Shown here one piece after another: positions 45,121 through 54,133 of a stretch of 56,692 nucleotides of DNA. A program made the position numbers and the translations under genes. Source of the stretch: Brucella haematophila. GTDB lineage: Bacteria > Pseudomonadota > Alphaproteobacteria > Rhizobiales > Rhizobiaceae. Each line of letters starts with the position of its first letter. Position 1 is the first letter of the stretch. The notes under the pieces are model-generated. The model saw only the letters and a program-made list of their open reading frames with translations, searched no databases and was not told the DNA's origin. Location of the stretch: the NCBI RefSeq assembly GCF_005938105.1, contig NZ_VCPE01000023.1:1-56692 (forward strand). Reading direction: 5' to 3'.

Positions 45121-45195
45121 CATGGCGAAAATGGCGATTTCGAGAACCGGAGCTTGTGCCGTACTTTTGGGTACGTGAGCACGGGAAGCCTTGCA
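45121..45195 (-). repeat. Dispersed repeat family 2, copy c
   Basis: CGAAAATGGCGATTTCGAG, AACCGGAGC, GTACTTTTGGGTACGTGAGC, ACGGGAAGC. It is followed by a further hairpin (GAAAAGT-tgcag-ACTTTTC, about 45202-45222). It has the same block order as the copies at 31430 and 19191. Confidence 0.7.
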
Positions 45196-45293
45196 CAATC
45201 CTGAAAAGTTGCAGACTTTTCGGATCAGATTCTGCGCATGCAAATCTCAAATTGCCGTTTGCAGACCGGAATGGTGACTTTTGCAACAGACAC

Positions 45294-46154
45294 TTAGCTT
45301 TCCACTGTTTCAGCCAATATCCCGGCCAGTTGCCGGATCTGTTCGGGGCCGTGATCCATGTGCCGGATGACGATTTCCATCGGCTCGACCACAGGCAGTC
45401 CCGCAAGCTCCGGCACGGCGCGATGGGCGGGCAAAATAACGCGCGTCGGCAACAGGCTGACGCCAAGTCCCTCCGCCACGGCACTTTGAATGCTCACCAG
45501 ACTGGAACTGGTGAACACCACATGCCAAGGCCTGCCGATCCGGTCGAGCGCCTCCATCATGTCGCTGCGATAAAGCCCGTTCGGCGGAAAGGCGACCAGC
45601 GGCAGCGGTTCAAGCCGCGACATTGACGACACCGGAAAGTCCGCACTCTCAAGCCAGGTCAAGGGCTCCGGCCAGCGCATCTTGCCAGCCGTCTCGCCGC
45701 GCTTTTGCTTGACCATCACGAGATCAAAATCACCCGTCTCGAAACCTTTCTGCAAATCGCGGCTGAGACCGCTCGTTACTTCCAGCTTGATATTCGGATG
45801 TTCCCGCATGAAAGCCGCCAAGGCAGGCGTAACCAGCCGCGACGCGAAATCTTCCGGCAGCCCCAGACGAAACACCGTCGCAAGCGCGCTGCCGGTCATG
45901 GCAGCAGCGGCCTCGTCATGCAGGTGCAGCATGCGCCGCGCATAGCCAAGCAGCTTTTCCCCTGCATCGGTGGGTCGCACATCGCGGCGCGCCCGCTCCA
46001 GCAAGGCCTGCCCTGCCGCCTCTTCCAGCCGCAATATTTTCTGGCTGATGGTCGATTGCGTCGAATGCAATTGCTGCGCGGCAACCGTGAAGCTCCGGCT
46101 GTCGACAACGGTGACGAAAGCCCGCATCAAATCGAGATTGAACATAGCATTCAT
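45294..46154 (-). CDS. LysR-family transcriptional regulator
   Basis: A 286-residue regulator with an N-terminal winged helix (LMRAFVTVVDSRSFTVAAQQLHSTQSTISQKILRLEE; only part quoted elsewhere: QSTISQKI is the recognition helix) and a periplasmic-binding-fold effector domain. It is divergent from the ankyrin / deaminase / MFS gene set, with 85 bases between starts. LysR proteins usually control the divergent genes. A second in-frame ATG three codons in is an alternative start. The ligand is unknown; a purine is suggested by neighbours. Confidence 0.88.
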   Translation of the reverse strand: MNAMFNLDLMRAFVTVVDSRSFTVAAQQLHSTQSTISQKILRLEEAAGQALLERARRDVRPTDAGEKLLGYARRMLHLHDEAAAAMTGSALATVFRLGLPEDFASRLVTPALAAFMREHPNIKLEVTSGLSRDLQKGFETGDFDLVMVKQKRGETAGKMRWPEPLTWLESADFPVSSMSRLEPLPLVAFPPNGLYRSDMMEALDRIGRPWHVVFTSSSLVSIQSAVAEGLGVSLLPTRVILPAHRAVPELAGLPVVEPMEIVIRHMDHGPEQIRQLAGILAETVES

Positions 46155-46196
46155 AAATCCACTGAATATCAGTTCAACATTTAATTTTCAAATATA

Positions 46197-46209
46197 ACAG
46201 CCAGGCTGT
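46197..46209. promoter_or_regulatory. Candidate LysR operator in the divergent region
   Basis: ACAGCC-a-GGCTGT, a 13-base exact palindrome, 31 bases before the ankyrin-protein ATG and 43 bases from the LysR start. Its position suits a dimeric regulator. Confidence 0.45.
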
Positions 46210-46239
46210 ATGAAAACGGTCAACCAAGGAGGGCCGCAA

Positions 46240-46929
46240 ATGCGCCGAACACTATTCAGCTTGAGTGCCTTGGCATTGATTGCAGGAGCGATTGTCATGA
46301 GCGAACCCACCTTGCCCGGCCATCAGGCCATCGCACAAACTGAAACCGGCCTTATCGAAGCAGCCAGCAGCGGCAACCTCGCCGCCGTGAATGCCGCCAT
46401 CAAGGCCGGAGCCGATCTTGAAGCGCGCGGTAAAAATGGCGAAACGGCCCTGCTCGCCGCGACCCACGCCAATCGCATCGATGTTGCACGCGCTCTGATC
46501 GAGGCGGGCGCGAATGTGAATGCCAAGGACGCGATCAATGACAGCCCCTATCTTTATGCGGGGGCGCGCGGCCATCTAGAAATCCTGAAACTGACGCTCG
46601 CCCACGGTGCCGACCTGAAAAGCACCAACCGTTATGGTGGAACGGCGCTGATCCCGGCTTCCGAGCGCGGCCATGTCGAGACGGTGCGCACGCTGATTGC
46701 AGCGGGCGTGAATGTCGATCACGTCAACAAGCTTCACTGGACCGCCTTGCTGGAAGCCGTCATTCTGGGCGATGGCGGCGAACGCCATGTCGAAATCGTC
46801 AGGCAGTTGATCGATGCCGGTGCCGATGTGAACCTTGCCGACAAGGACGGCGTGACGCCATTGCAGCATGCGCGCCAGCGCGGCTTTGCGCCAATGGTCG
46901 CCCTTCTTGAAAAGGCAGGCGCGAAATGA
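46240..46929 (+). CDS. Exported ankyrin-repeat protein
   Basis: A 229-residue protein with a signal peptide (RRTLFSLSALALIAGAIVM) and five to six ankyrin repeats from about residue 40 (GNLAAVNAAIKAGADLEARG, KNGETALLAATHANRID, ... KDGVTPLQHARQRG). The repeats bind proteins; the periplasmic partner is unknown. ATG 46240 has AAGGAGG eight to nine bases upstream. Its stop overlaps the start of the deaminase gene by four bases, an unusual pairing of an ankyrin protein with a cytosolic deaminase. Confidence 0.88.
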   Translation: MRRTLFSLSALALIAGAIVMSEPTLPGHQAIAQTETGLIEAASSGNLAAVNAAIKAGADLEARGKNGETALLAATHANRIDVARALIEAGANVNAKDAINDSPYLYAGARGHLEILKLTLAHGADLKSTNRYGGTALIPASERGHVETVRTLIAAGVNVDHVNKLHWTALLEAVILGDGGERHVEIVRQLIDAGADVNLADKDGVTPLQHARQRGFAPMVALLEKAGAK

Positions 46930-47390
46930 GCACCGACCGCGCCTTTCTCGATCAGGCCATAGCGCTTGCCTTCGACAATATCGAACAGGGCGGGCGTCCG
47001 TTCGGCGCGGTGGTGGTCAAGGACGGAGACGTCATTGCCACCGGCGTCAACCGCATGCAGGCCGAATGCGACCCGACCGCCCATGCCGAATTGCTGGCGC
47101 TGCGTGCAGCGGGTAAGGCCCTGCAATCGCCGCGTCTCGACGGTTGCGCCGTCTATGCCAGCGGCCAGCCCTGCCCCATGTGCTTCGCGGCCATGCGCAT
47201 GGCGGGCGTCGACAAGATCCTGTTTGCCAATTCCAACGAACAGGCCGAACCCTACGGCCTGTCCACCGCCAAAATCGCCGCTGAACTGGTCAAGCCCGTC
47301 AGCGCGCAGACCGGTATCCGCTTTGAACATTGTCCATCGGAAGAAGGCGAGCGCCTGCTGCGCACATGGCAGGATCGCAGCGGCACATAA
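46926..47390 (+). CDS. Guanine-deaminase-like nucleoside/base deaminase
   Basis: A 154-residue zinc deaminase of the cytidine-deaminase fold: zinc and catalytic residues in PTAHAELLAL (His53, Glu55) and SGQPCPMCFAAM (Cys83, Cys86). GGRPFGAVVVKDG and the C-terminal domain resemble Bacillus-type guanine deaminase, which turns guanine into xanthine; a tRNA adenosine deaminase is less likely because TadA-specific segments are missing. It is translationally coupled to the ankyrin gene and followed 12 bases later by an MFS transporter gene. Confidence 0.85.
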   Translation: MSTDRAFLDQAIALAFDNIEQGGRPFGAVVVKDGDVIATGVNRMQAECDPTAHAELLALRAAGKALQSPRLDGCAVYASGQPCPMCFAAMRMAGVDKILFANSNEQAEPYGLSTAKIAAELVKPVSAQTGIRFEHCPSEEGERLLRTWQDRSGT

Positions 47391-47402
47391 TAAAGTCTCA
47401 TC

Positions 47403-48641
47403 ATGCAGAACAACCATGCCAGCACCGGCGGCAACCAGACCGCTCCCATTGCTCTTGTCGCGCTCGTCGCCCTGATCGGCCTCAATTTGCGGCCTTTCCT
47501 GACGGGACCGGGGCCGGTTCTGTCAGATATTGCCGCCGATACGGGCATGGGCTTCGGTGCGCTTTCGCTTCTGACCTTTCTGCCAATGCTGCTGATGGGG
47601 CTTGGGGCATTCGTTGCCCCGCGCATCCAGTCGCTTTTCGGTACACGCCGCAGCATGTTCGCAGCACTCGCAATCCTCGCGGCCGGATCGGCGCTGCGCG
47701 GTATCGTGCCAGACGGCCTGTCACTGATTATCACGGCCATTCTCTGCGGCGCTGGCGTTGCCATGATACAGGCGCTTATGCCCGGTCTCATCAAGGCCAG
47801 ATTTCCGTCCTCCATCGCCACGATCACCGGGCTTTATTCCGCAACCATCATGGGCGGCGGCGCGCTCGGCGCACGGCTGGCGCCATGGCTTGCCGGTGCC
47901 GCCCATAACTGGCGCTATGCGCTCTCTTTGCTGGCCATTCCCGCCGTGCTCGCGCTGATTGCCGCCGTGCCAATCCTGAAAGACGGCCCGAGCGCAACGA
48001 AAGCAACGCGCCAAAAGTCGGGCATCACCGCCACACTGCTGCGGCGTCCGCGCACATGGGCGCTGATGGCCGCATTCGGTCTCGTCAATGCTGGCTATTC
48101 CTCAATGGTCGCATGGCTTGCGCCTTATTATCAGACGCTCGGGCTTGAGGCCTCGGCGACGGGCAGCCTTGTCGCCACCATGGCGATTGCGCAGGCGTTG
48201 AGCGCCTTTGCGCTGCCCACGCTCGCAAGACGCAGCGTCGACCGCCGCCCATGGCTGCTTTTCAGCCTGTTGATGCAGGCTGTCGGATTTGCCGGGCTTG
48301 CCTTCGCGCCCGATATCTCGCCCGTTCTGTGGTCGGCGATCTGCGGTGCGGGTCTCGGCGGCAGTTTCGCGCTTGCGATGATCACCTCGCTCGATCATTT
48401 GCCGAAACCGGATGAAGCAGGCGCTCTGGCCGCCATGATGCAGGGCGGCGGCTTTCTGATTGCAGCACTTGGACCTGTCGCAACGGCGCTGCTCCACAAC
48501 ATCACCGGCGGCTTTGCTGCGGGCTGGATCATGCACCTCGTGCTGGTCGCGGCGATCTGCCCGCTCTATCTCAGTTTCAATCCCCGCCACTATGCGCGGG
48601 TGATGAACCTGCCCGTTTCGCCCGCAAACGGCACACAATAG
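47403..48641 (+). CDS. MFS transporter, CynX/NimT family
   Basis: A 412-residue transporter with 12 predicted helices. LNLRPFLTGPGPVLSDI near residue 27, the conserved region after helix 1, identifies the cyanate/2-nitroimidazole (CynX/NimT) family. The substrate is unknown; location after a guanine-deaminase-like gene suggests a nitrogenous heterocycle. It starts 12 bases after the deaminase stop, likely one operon with the two upstream genes. Confidence 0.88.
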   Translation: MQNNHASTGGNQTAPIALVALVALIGLNLRPFLTGPGPVLSDIAADTGMGFGALSLLTFLPMLLMGLGAFVAPRIQSLFGTRRSMFAALAILAAGSALRGIVPDGLSLIITAILCGAGVAMIQALMPGLIKARFPSSIATITGLYSATIMGGGALGARLAPWLAGAAHNWRYALSLLAIPAVLALIAAVPILKDGPSATKATRQKSGITATLLRRPRTWALMAAFGLVNAGYSSMVAWLAPYYQTLGLEASATGSLVATMAIAQALSAFALPTLARRSVDRRPWLLFSLLMQAVGFAGLAFAPDISPVLWSAICGAGLGGSFALAMITSLDHLPKPDEAGALAAMMQGGGFLIAALGPVATALLHNITGGFAAGWIMHLVLVAAICPLYLSFNPRHYARVMNLPVSPANGTQ

Positions 48642-48760
48642 CGTTACCCGATCAATTTATCGGGCAAAAACGCTGTTCGGCGGGCATTTTTGGGTTAGAT
48701 AGCTTGCTCACCTTCCCAATCGGGTTAAGGTTGCTGCCATCCCTCAGACTGGTCAATGAC

Positions 48761-50155
48761 ATGAAGCACGAAACCGTCATCAAGCAAGGCACGTCCGTCG
48801 CACCGGACGGATTGCCCAAGCCTAGAATCTATTGGGCATGGGCTACCTTGATGGTCGGTTTGACGCTTGCCGTCATCGACGGCACCATTGCCAATGTCGC
48901 CTTGCCGACAATCGCCGCCGATTTTTCCGCCGGTCCCGCCGCCTCGATCTGGATCGTCAACGGCTACCAGCTCGCCATCGTCATCAGCCTGTTGCCGCTG
49001 GCAGCGCTCGGCGAAATCTATGGCTATCGCCGCATCTATCTGGCGGGCGTTTCGCTGTTCACCGTCGCATCGGTGGCTTGTGTCTTCGCACGCTCGCTCG
49101 AAACGCTGACCCTTGCGCGCATCGTGCAGGGATTGGGCGCAGCAGGGCTGATGAGCGTCAACACTGCGCTGTTACGCTATACTGTTCCGCAGGCGAAATT
49201 CGGTACTGCCATCGGCCTCAATGCCCTCTTTGTCGCGGTTTCCTCGACCATCGGACCGACGCTTGCAGGTGTGATCCTGTCCTCGCTCACCTGGCCGTGG
49301 CTCTTCGTCATCAATATTCCGCTCGGCATCGCAGCGGTTGCGATGGGTATCCGGACCCTGCCGGAGAATGAGCGCTCGGCGCGCAAGTTCGATGTCGTCA
49401 GCGCCATCCTCAGCGCCCTGACCATCGGGCTTCTGATCACGACCATCGACAGTGCAGGCAACGAAATCAGCAAAACTGTCGTCGTGCTTCAGGCCGTAGC
49501 CTGTCTCGTAGCGGGTATCCTGCTGACGCGGCGCTCGCTGCGCACCACAGACCCGCTCTTGCCGCTCGATCTGTTGCGTATTCCGGTATTCACGCTCTCA
49601 ATCTGCACGTCGATCATGTCGTTCCTGGCGCAGATGATGGCCTTCATCTCGTTGCCATTCCTGTTCCAGACCGTGTTCGGTTTCAAGCCGATCGAGGTCG
49701 GTTTTCTCATGATGCCATGGCCGATTGCGCTGGCATTGGTTGCGCCTTTGTCCGGCAAGCTTTCGGATAAACATTCCCCGGCGATTCTGGGTCTGCTCGG
49801 CCTCATCACCTTTGCAGCCGGGCTGGCACTGGTCGGCATGTTGCCCGCCCATCCGACGATTGGCGATATTTGCTGGCGCATGGCCATTTGCGGCATTGGC
49901 TTCGGCCTGTTTCAGGCGCCGAACAACCGCATGATGATCACATCGACACCGCGTGCCCGTTCCGGCGCTGCAAGCGGTATGCTCGGCACGGCCCGCCTGC
50001 TCGGCCAATCGCTGGGTGCGGCCTTCGTGGCGTTCCTGCTGTCGCAATGGGGTGTGGAAGGCACGCCCTATATTCTGTTCATCGCTTCGGGCTTTGCGCT
50101 GTTTGCATCGGTAATCAGCTTTTCACGCCTTGGCGCTGGTCGTGTGGGAGCATGA
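48761..50155 (+). CDS. MFS drug/efflux transporter, DHA2 (14-helix) type
   Basis: A 464-residue protein with about 14 hydrophobic segments. DHA2 marks: VIDGTIANVALPTIAADF in helix 1, WIVNGYQLAIV in helix 2, and GEIYGYRRIYLAGVSLF. Probably a proton-coupled exporter of drugs or metabolites. ATG 48761 (MKHETVIKQG) is chosen because upstream in-frame sequence is not protein-like. The ribosome site is weak. Confidence 0.88.
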   Translation: MKHETVIKQGTSVAPDGLPKPRIYWAWATLMVGLTLAVIDGTIANVALPTIAADFSAGPAASIWIVNGYQLAIVISLLPLAALGEIYGYRRIYLAGVSLFTVASVACVFARSLETLTLARIVQGLGAAGLMSVNTALLRYTVPQAKFGTAIGLNALFVAVSSTIGPTLAGVILSSLTWPWLFVINIPLGIAAVAMGIRTLPENERSARKFDVVSAILSALTIGLLITTIDSAGNEISKTVVVLQAVACLVAGILLTRRSLRTTDPLLPLDLLRIPVFTLSICTSIMSFLAQMMAFISLPFLFQTVFGFKPIEVGFLMMPWPIALALVAPLSGKLSDKHSPAILGLLGLITFAAGLALVGMLPAHPTIGDICWRMAICGIGFGLFQAPNNRMMITSTPRARSGAASGMLGTARLLGQSLGAAFVAFLLSQWGVEGTPYILFIASGFALFASVISFSRLGAGRVGA

Positions 50156-50297
50156 TTTCGTTCATCCACAGCGATGAAAAATTTTCCATCGAAAGGCTCG
50201 TTTTGCCTGTTGCAATCTGCAATGCGTTGGTTCATATACCGCCTGCCTGACGGAAACGACTTCCTTCGGAAACGTTTTCAGGTCGAAACTGGCGCGA

Positions 50298-50372
50298 GCG
50301 GGTGTAGCTCAGGGGTAGAGCACAACCTTGCCAAGGTTGGGGTCGAGGGTTCGAATCCCTTCGCCCGCTCCA
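50298..50372 (+). tRNA. tRNA-Gly (GCC anticodon)
   Basis: A 75-base tRNA: acceptor GCGGGTG paired with CGCCCGC, D-arm TAGCTCAGGGGTAGAGCA, anticodon loop TTGCCAA within AACC/GGTT stem, T-arm GAGGGTTCGAATCCCTT, encoded CCA. A terminator follows 20 bases later. Confidence 0.97.
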
Positions 50373-50391
50373 GTTTCCAGCAGGCACTATC

Positions 50392-50418
50392 AAAATCCCG
50401 GCTTCGTCCGGGATTTTT
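50392..50418 (+). terminator. Rho-independent terminator after tRNA-Gly
   Basis: AAAATCCCGG, loop CTTCGT, CCGGGATTTTT. Confidence 0.92.
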
Positions 50419-50612
50419 GCTTTTTATCTCCCCGCTCGTCGTTGAGACACATTCCGAACTGGAAGCAAACTTATAGAAAATCGATGTGAGGTCCAAACAG
50501 GGCTTGGCAGCGGCGCGGTGAACCATTAACACGTTGCAGGTCCCAAACCGGGCAACCCTTTTGCCGCAAGGTTTTCTCCGGGGCAGATCGACGCCCCAAC
50601 ACTGAGCCACGA

Positions 50613-51671
50613 ATGACAGACATGCCGACAGAGCGACCCGATATCGACGCGCAAGCCGCCGTCGCGGGAGCCTATAGGCCTTCCTCACGCAAACGTTCCG
50701 GTGGTTTTCTGCGCAGCAACTCGCTTCTCGGGTTGATCGTGCGGCGCATTCTGCTTGGCATCGTGTTGCTCTGGGCGATTTCAGTGGTCATTTTCGCAGG
50801 CACGCAAATCCTGCCCGGCGATGTGGCAACCGCCATGCTCGGCCAGCAGGCGACCCCGCAGGCCGTCGAAAGTATCCGCAAGGAACTCGGCCTCGAGCGA
50901 CCGGCAATCCAGCGCTATTCCGAATGGCTGGTCAATGCCGTGCAAGGCGATCTTGGCCGCAGCTATTCCAACCGGCAGGACATCGCCAAAAGCATAGCGC
51001 CGCGCCTGTCGAACACGCTCTATCTTGCTGCCATGTCGGCGCTGTTCGCGATACCGCTGGCGCTTCTGCTCGGCATTATCTCCGTTCTTTATGCCGGTAC
51101 GGTGATAGACCGGGGCATAGCTGTGGCAACACTTGCCACCATATCGCTGCCGGAATTCTTCGTGGCCTATATTCTGATCGCCTATCTGGCGATTTCACTC
51201 GGCCTGCTGCCATCAAGCGCACTCGTCACGTCGTCGATGAGCGGCTGGCAGCGCCTGACGGCTGTGGCCCTGCCCTGCATGACACTGGTGATTGCCGTGA
51301 CCGGCCATATGGTGCGGATGACACGCGCCTCGCTGCTTTCGGTCATGTCGTCGCCCTATATCGAGACTGCACAGCTCAAGGGCCTGCCGCGCTGGCGCAT
51401 CCTTTTGAAACACGCATTGCCCAATGCGCTGTCGCCGGTCATCAATGTGATTGCGCTGAACCTTGCCTATCTGGTGGTCGGCGTCGTGGTGGTTGAGGTG
51501 ATCTTCGTTTATCCCGGCATGGGGCAATATATGGTCGATCACGTCGCCAAGCGTGACGTGCCGGTGGTGCAGGCCTGCGGGCTGATCTTTGCCGCCGTCT
51601 ATATCGGCCTCAACATCATCGCCGATGTCATTGTGATCCTGACCAATCCACGGCTGAGGCACCCGCGATGA
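50613..51671 (+). CDS. Peptide-type ABC transporter permease (DppB-like)
   Basis: A 352-residue inner-membrane permease with an N-terminal cytoplasmic extension of about 45 residues, then helices and TQILPGDVATAMLGQQATP near residue 67. EAA-type loop MTRASLLSVMSSPYIETAQLKG. It starts at ATG 50613 (GAG ahead). No substrate-binding-protein gene precedes it: the upstream neighbour is tRNA-Gly with a terminator. Overlaps the next permease start by four bases. Confidence 0.9.
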   Translation: MTDMPTERPDIDAQAAVAGAYRPSSRKRSGGFLRSNSLLGLIVRRILLGIVLLWAISVVIFAGTQILPGDVATAMLGQQATPQAVESIRKELGLERPAIQRYSEWLVNAVQGDLGRSYSNRQDIAKSIAPRLSNTLYLAAMSALFAIPLALLLGIISVLYAGTVIDRGIAVATLATISLPEFFVAYILIAYLAISLGLLPSSALVTSSMSGWQRLTAVALPCMTLVIAVTGHMVRMTRASLLSVMSSPYIETAQLKGLPRWRILLKHALPNALSPVINVIALNLAYLVVGVVVVEVIFVYPGMGQYMVDHVAKRDVPVVQACGLIFAAVYIGLNIIADVIVILTNPRLRHPR

Positions 51672-52504
51672 AAAAGCGCAAGCAATCCTCAGCCCTGCTG
51701 GCGATCATCGGTTTCGGCGGTATCGCCTTCTTCCTGTTTGTTGCCATTTTTGCAGATTTTCTGGCGCCGCACCCAATTTCGGAAGTGGTGGGTGCCGTGT
51801 GGCAAGGCCCCTCGCCGCAAGCTCTGCTTGGCACGGACAATATCGGCCGCGATCTCCTGTCCCGCGTCATCTGGGGCACGCGACTGACACTGTCGATTGC
51901 CGCTGCCTCGACCATCGCCGCTTTTGCAATTGGCGTGCCGCTTGGCTTTCTTGCTGCACTCTCCAAGGGCTGGCCGGACCAGCTTTTGTCGCGCACCAAT
52001 GACCTGCTCATGGCGATCCCCACGCTGATCTTCGCGCTGGTTGTGCTCGCCGTTCTGCCGAAAAGCGTGTTCGTGCTCATCGCCGTCATGGCCGTGCTGG
52101 AAGCGACCCGCGTTTTCCGCGTCAGCCGCGCCATCGCTTCGGATGTGGTGGTGCTGGACTATGTGGAAATTGCACGCCTGCGTGGCGAGAGCAAAGGCTG
52201 GATTATCTTCAACGAAATCCTGCCCAACGCATTGTCGCCGCTGCTGGCCGAATTCGGTTTGCGCTTCGTCTTTGCAATCCTGTTCCTCTCTACCCTGTCT
52301 TTCCTGGGGCTTGGCGTACAGCCGCCAGTGGCCGATTGGGGCAGTCTGGTGAAAGACAACAAGGACGGGTTGATGTTCGGTGTCTTCGCCGCGCTTATTC
52401 CCGGCGGCACCATTGCGGCTCTGGCGATCAGCGTCAATTTCGTCGTCGATTGGGTCTTGCAGCGCACGTCGAGCCTGAAGCGGGGTGCGCAGGACAATGG
52501 TTGA
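51668..52504 (+). CDS. Peptide-type ABC transporter permease (DppC-like)
   Basis: A 278-residue permease with six hydrophobic segments, LLGTDNIGRDLLSRVIWG near residue 55 and the EAA loop VSRAIASDVVVLDYVEIARLRG. Coupled by overlaps to the permease before it and the fused ATPase after it. Confidence 0.92.
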   Translation: MKKRKQSSALLAIIGFGGIAFFLFVAIFADFLAPHPISEVVGAVWQGPSPQALLGTDNIGRDLLSRVIWGTRLTLSIAAASTIAAFAIGVPLGFLAALSKGWPDQLLSRTNDLLMAIPTLIFALVVLAVLPKSVFVLIAVMAVLEATRVFRVSRAIASDVVVLDYVEIARLRGESKGWIIFNEILPNALSPLLAEFGLRFVFAILFLSTLSFLGLGVQPPVADWGSLVKDNKDGLMFGVFAALIPGGTIAALAISVNFVVDWVLQRTSSLKRGAQDNG

Positions 52505-54119
52505 GACTGGGGCTGAACCCTTGCTGAAAATCACCGGTCTGGAAATCCGTTCCGACGACGGCATTGTCGTCGACAAGGTCGACCTGACCCTTGCCAAAGG
52601 TCGTGTGCTTGGCCTCATCGGCGAATCCGGCGCGGGCAAATCGACCATCGGCCTTGCAGCGCTCGGACACGCGCGCGGCGGCTTGCAGATTACCGGCGGG
52701 ACCGTGACGCTCGATGGCAGCAACATTCTGTCGCTGTCGCGCAAGGACATGCAGGCAATGCGCGGCAGCCATGTCGCCTATGTGGCGCAATCCGCAGCTG
52801 CTGCCTTCAACCCCGCCCATCGCCTGATCGATCAGGTTATCGAAGCCACCGTCTGGCACGGCTTGATGAAGCGCGCGGAAGCCAAAAAGCGCGCGATAGA
52901 ACTCTTTGCCATGCTCGGCCTGCCGGATCCGGAGCATTTCGGCGAACGTTATCCGCATCAGGTATCGGGCGGTCAGTTGCAGCGCGCCATGACCGCCATG
53001 GCGCTTTGCCCGAAGCCCGATCTCGTGGTCTTCGACGAACCGACCACCGCGCTTGACGTGACCACCCAGATCGAAGTGCTGATCGCCATCAAGAAGGCGA
53101 TCGAAACCACCGGCACAGCAGCACTTTATATCTCGCACGACCTCGCGGTCGTCGCCCAGATCGCCGACGACATCATGGTGTTGCGTCATGGCCGCATGGT
53201 CGAACAAGGACCCGTTCGCCAGATATTCGATGCGCCGCGCGAAGATTATACGCGCCAGCTCGTTGCCGTGCGCCAAAAGGAAGTGGAAGGTAAGCCACAA
53301 GCTACCGAACCGCTCCTGATCGTCAGCAGGATCAGCGCTGCCTATGACCCTGCCAATCCGGTGCTAAGCGACATTTCGCTTGAACTGGAAAAGGGCCGCA
53401 CCCTTGCCATTGTCGGCGAGTCGGGTTCCGGTAAATCGACGCTGGCCCGCGTGGTTTGCGGGCTTCTGCCGCCAACCACCGGTGAAATTCGCTTCGACGG
53501 AGCCGTTCTGTCGCCGCGCCTTGAAGGCCGGTCGAAGGAAACACTGCGCAATATCCAGATGATCAGCCAGTTGCCCGATCTGGCGCTCAATCCCCGCCGC
53601 ACCATTGCCGATATCGTCGGACGCCCGTTGCAGTTCTATTTCGGCATGGGTCGCGCAGACCGGCGCAAGGCCGTGGCCGAACTGATGGATCGCATCGAGC
53701 TGCCGCAGACCGTTCTGGAGCGCTATCCGGCTGAACTTTCCGGCGGCCAGAAGCAGCGCGTCTGCATTGCGCGTGCGCTTGCCGCGCGGCCAAAGCTGCT
53801 GCTTTGCGACGAGCCCACCTCGGCGCTCGATCCGCTGGTGGCCGAAGGCATTCTCGATCTGCTGCGCAGGGTGCAAAACGAGACCGGGACATCCTATCTC
53901 TTTGTGACGCACGATCTGGCCATTGTGCGCGCCATCGCCGACAGTATCGCGGTCATGCATCGCGGGCGTGTGGTTCGCTATGGCCCAAAGGCCAGCGTGC
54001 TGACGCCGCCCTTCGACGACTATACGGCCAAACTTCTGGCTTCTGTTCCGCAAATGGAACCCGGCTGGCTCGACGGCATCATTGCCGCACGCGCCAGCAC
54101 GGCACAGGACAATATCTGA
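52497..54119 (+). CDS. Fused double ABC ATPase of a peptide-type transporter
   Basis: A 540-residue protein with two complete nucleotide-binding domains. Domain 1: Walker A GESGAGKST, signature VSGGQLQR, Walker [13 protein letters not shown]. Domain 2: Walker [10 protein letters not shown], signature LSGGQKQR, Walker B LLLCDEPTSALD. Both contain switch His (YISHDLAVV, FVTHDLAIV). The fused layout resembles YejF/GsiA-type importers. ATG 52497 overlaps the permease stop by eight bases. The next gene, a homocysteine S-methyltransferase, follows after 14 bases. Confidence 0.92.
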   Translation: MVETGAEPLLKITGLEIRSDDGIVVDKVDLTLAKGRVLGLIGESGAGKSTIGLAALGHARGGLQITGGTVTLDGSNILSLSRKDMQAMRGSHVAYVAQSAAAAFNPAHRLIDQVIEATVWHGLMKRAEAKKRAIELFAMLGLPDPEHFGERYPHQVSGGQLQRAMTAMALCPKPDLVVFDEPTTALDVTTQIEVLIAIKKAIETTGTAALYISHDLAVVAQIADDIMVLRHGRMVEQGPVRQIFDAPREDYTRQLVAVRQKEVEGKPQATEPLLIVSRISAAYDPANPVLSDISLELEKGRTLAIVGESGSGKSTLARVVCGLLPPTTGEIRFDGAVLSPRLEGRSKETLRNIQMISQLPDLALNPRRTIADIVGRPLQFYFGMGRADRRKAVAELMDRIELPQTVLERYPAELSGGQKQRVCIARALAARPKLLLCDEPTSALDPLVAEGILDLLRRVQNETGTSYLFVTHDLAIVRAIADSIAVMHRGRVVRYGPKASVLTPPFDDYTAKLLASVPQMEPGWLDGIIAARASTAQDNI

Positions 54120-54133
54120 AAGGACAAGACCTC

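Noticed and set aside
44905-45243. Minus-strand ORF of 112 codons upstream of the ECF S gene
   Set aside because: No ribosome site or recognisable domain; the first part is coded by the repeat region and the rest overlaps the putative structured leader.
48642-48670. Hairpin CCCGAT-caattt-ATCGGG after the CynX-family gene
   Set aside because: Six-base stem followed by CAAAAA rather than T, so a weak terminator candidate only; left out of the feature list.
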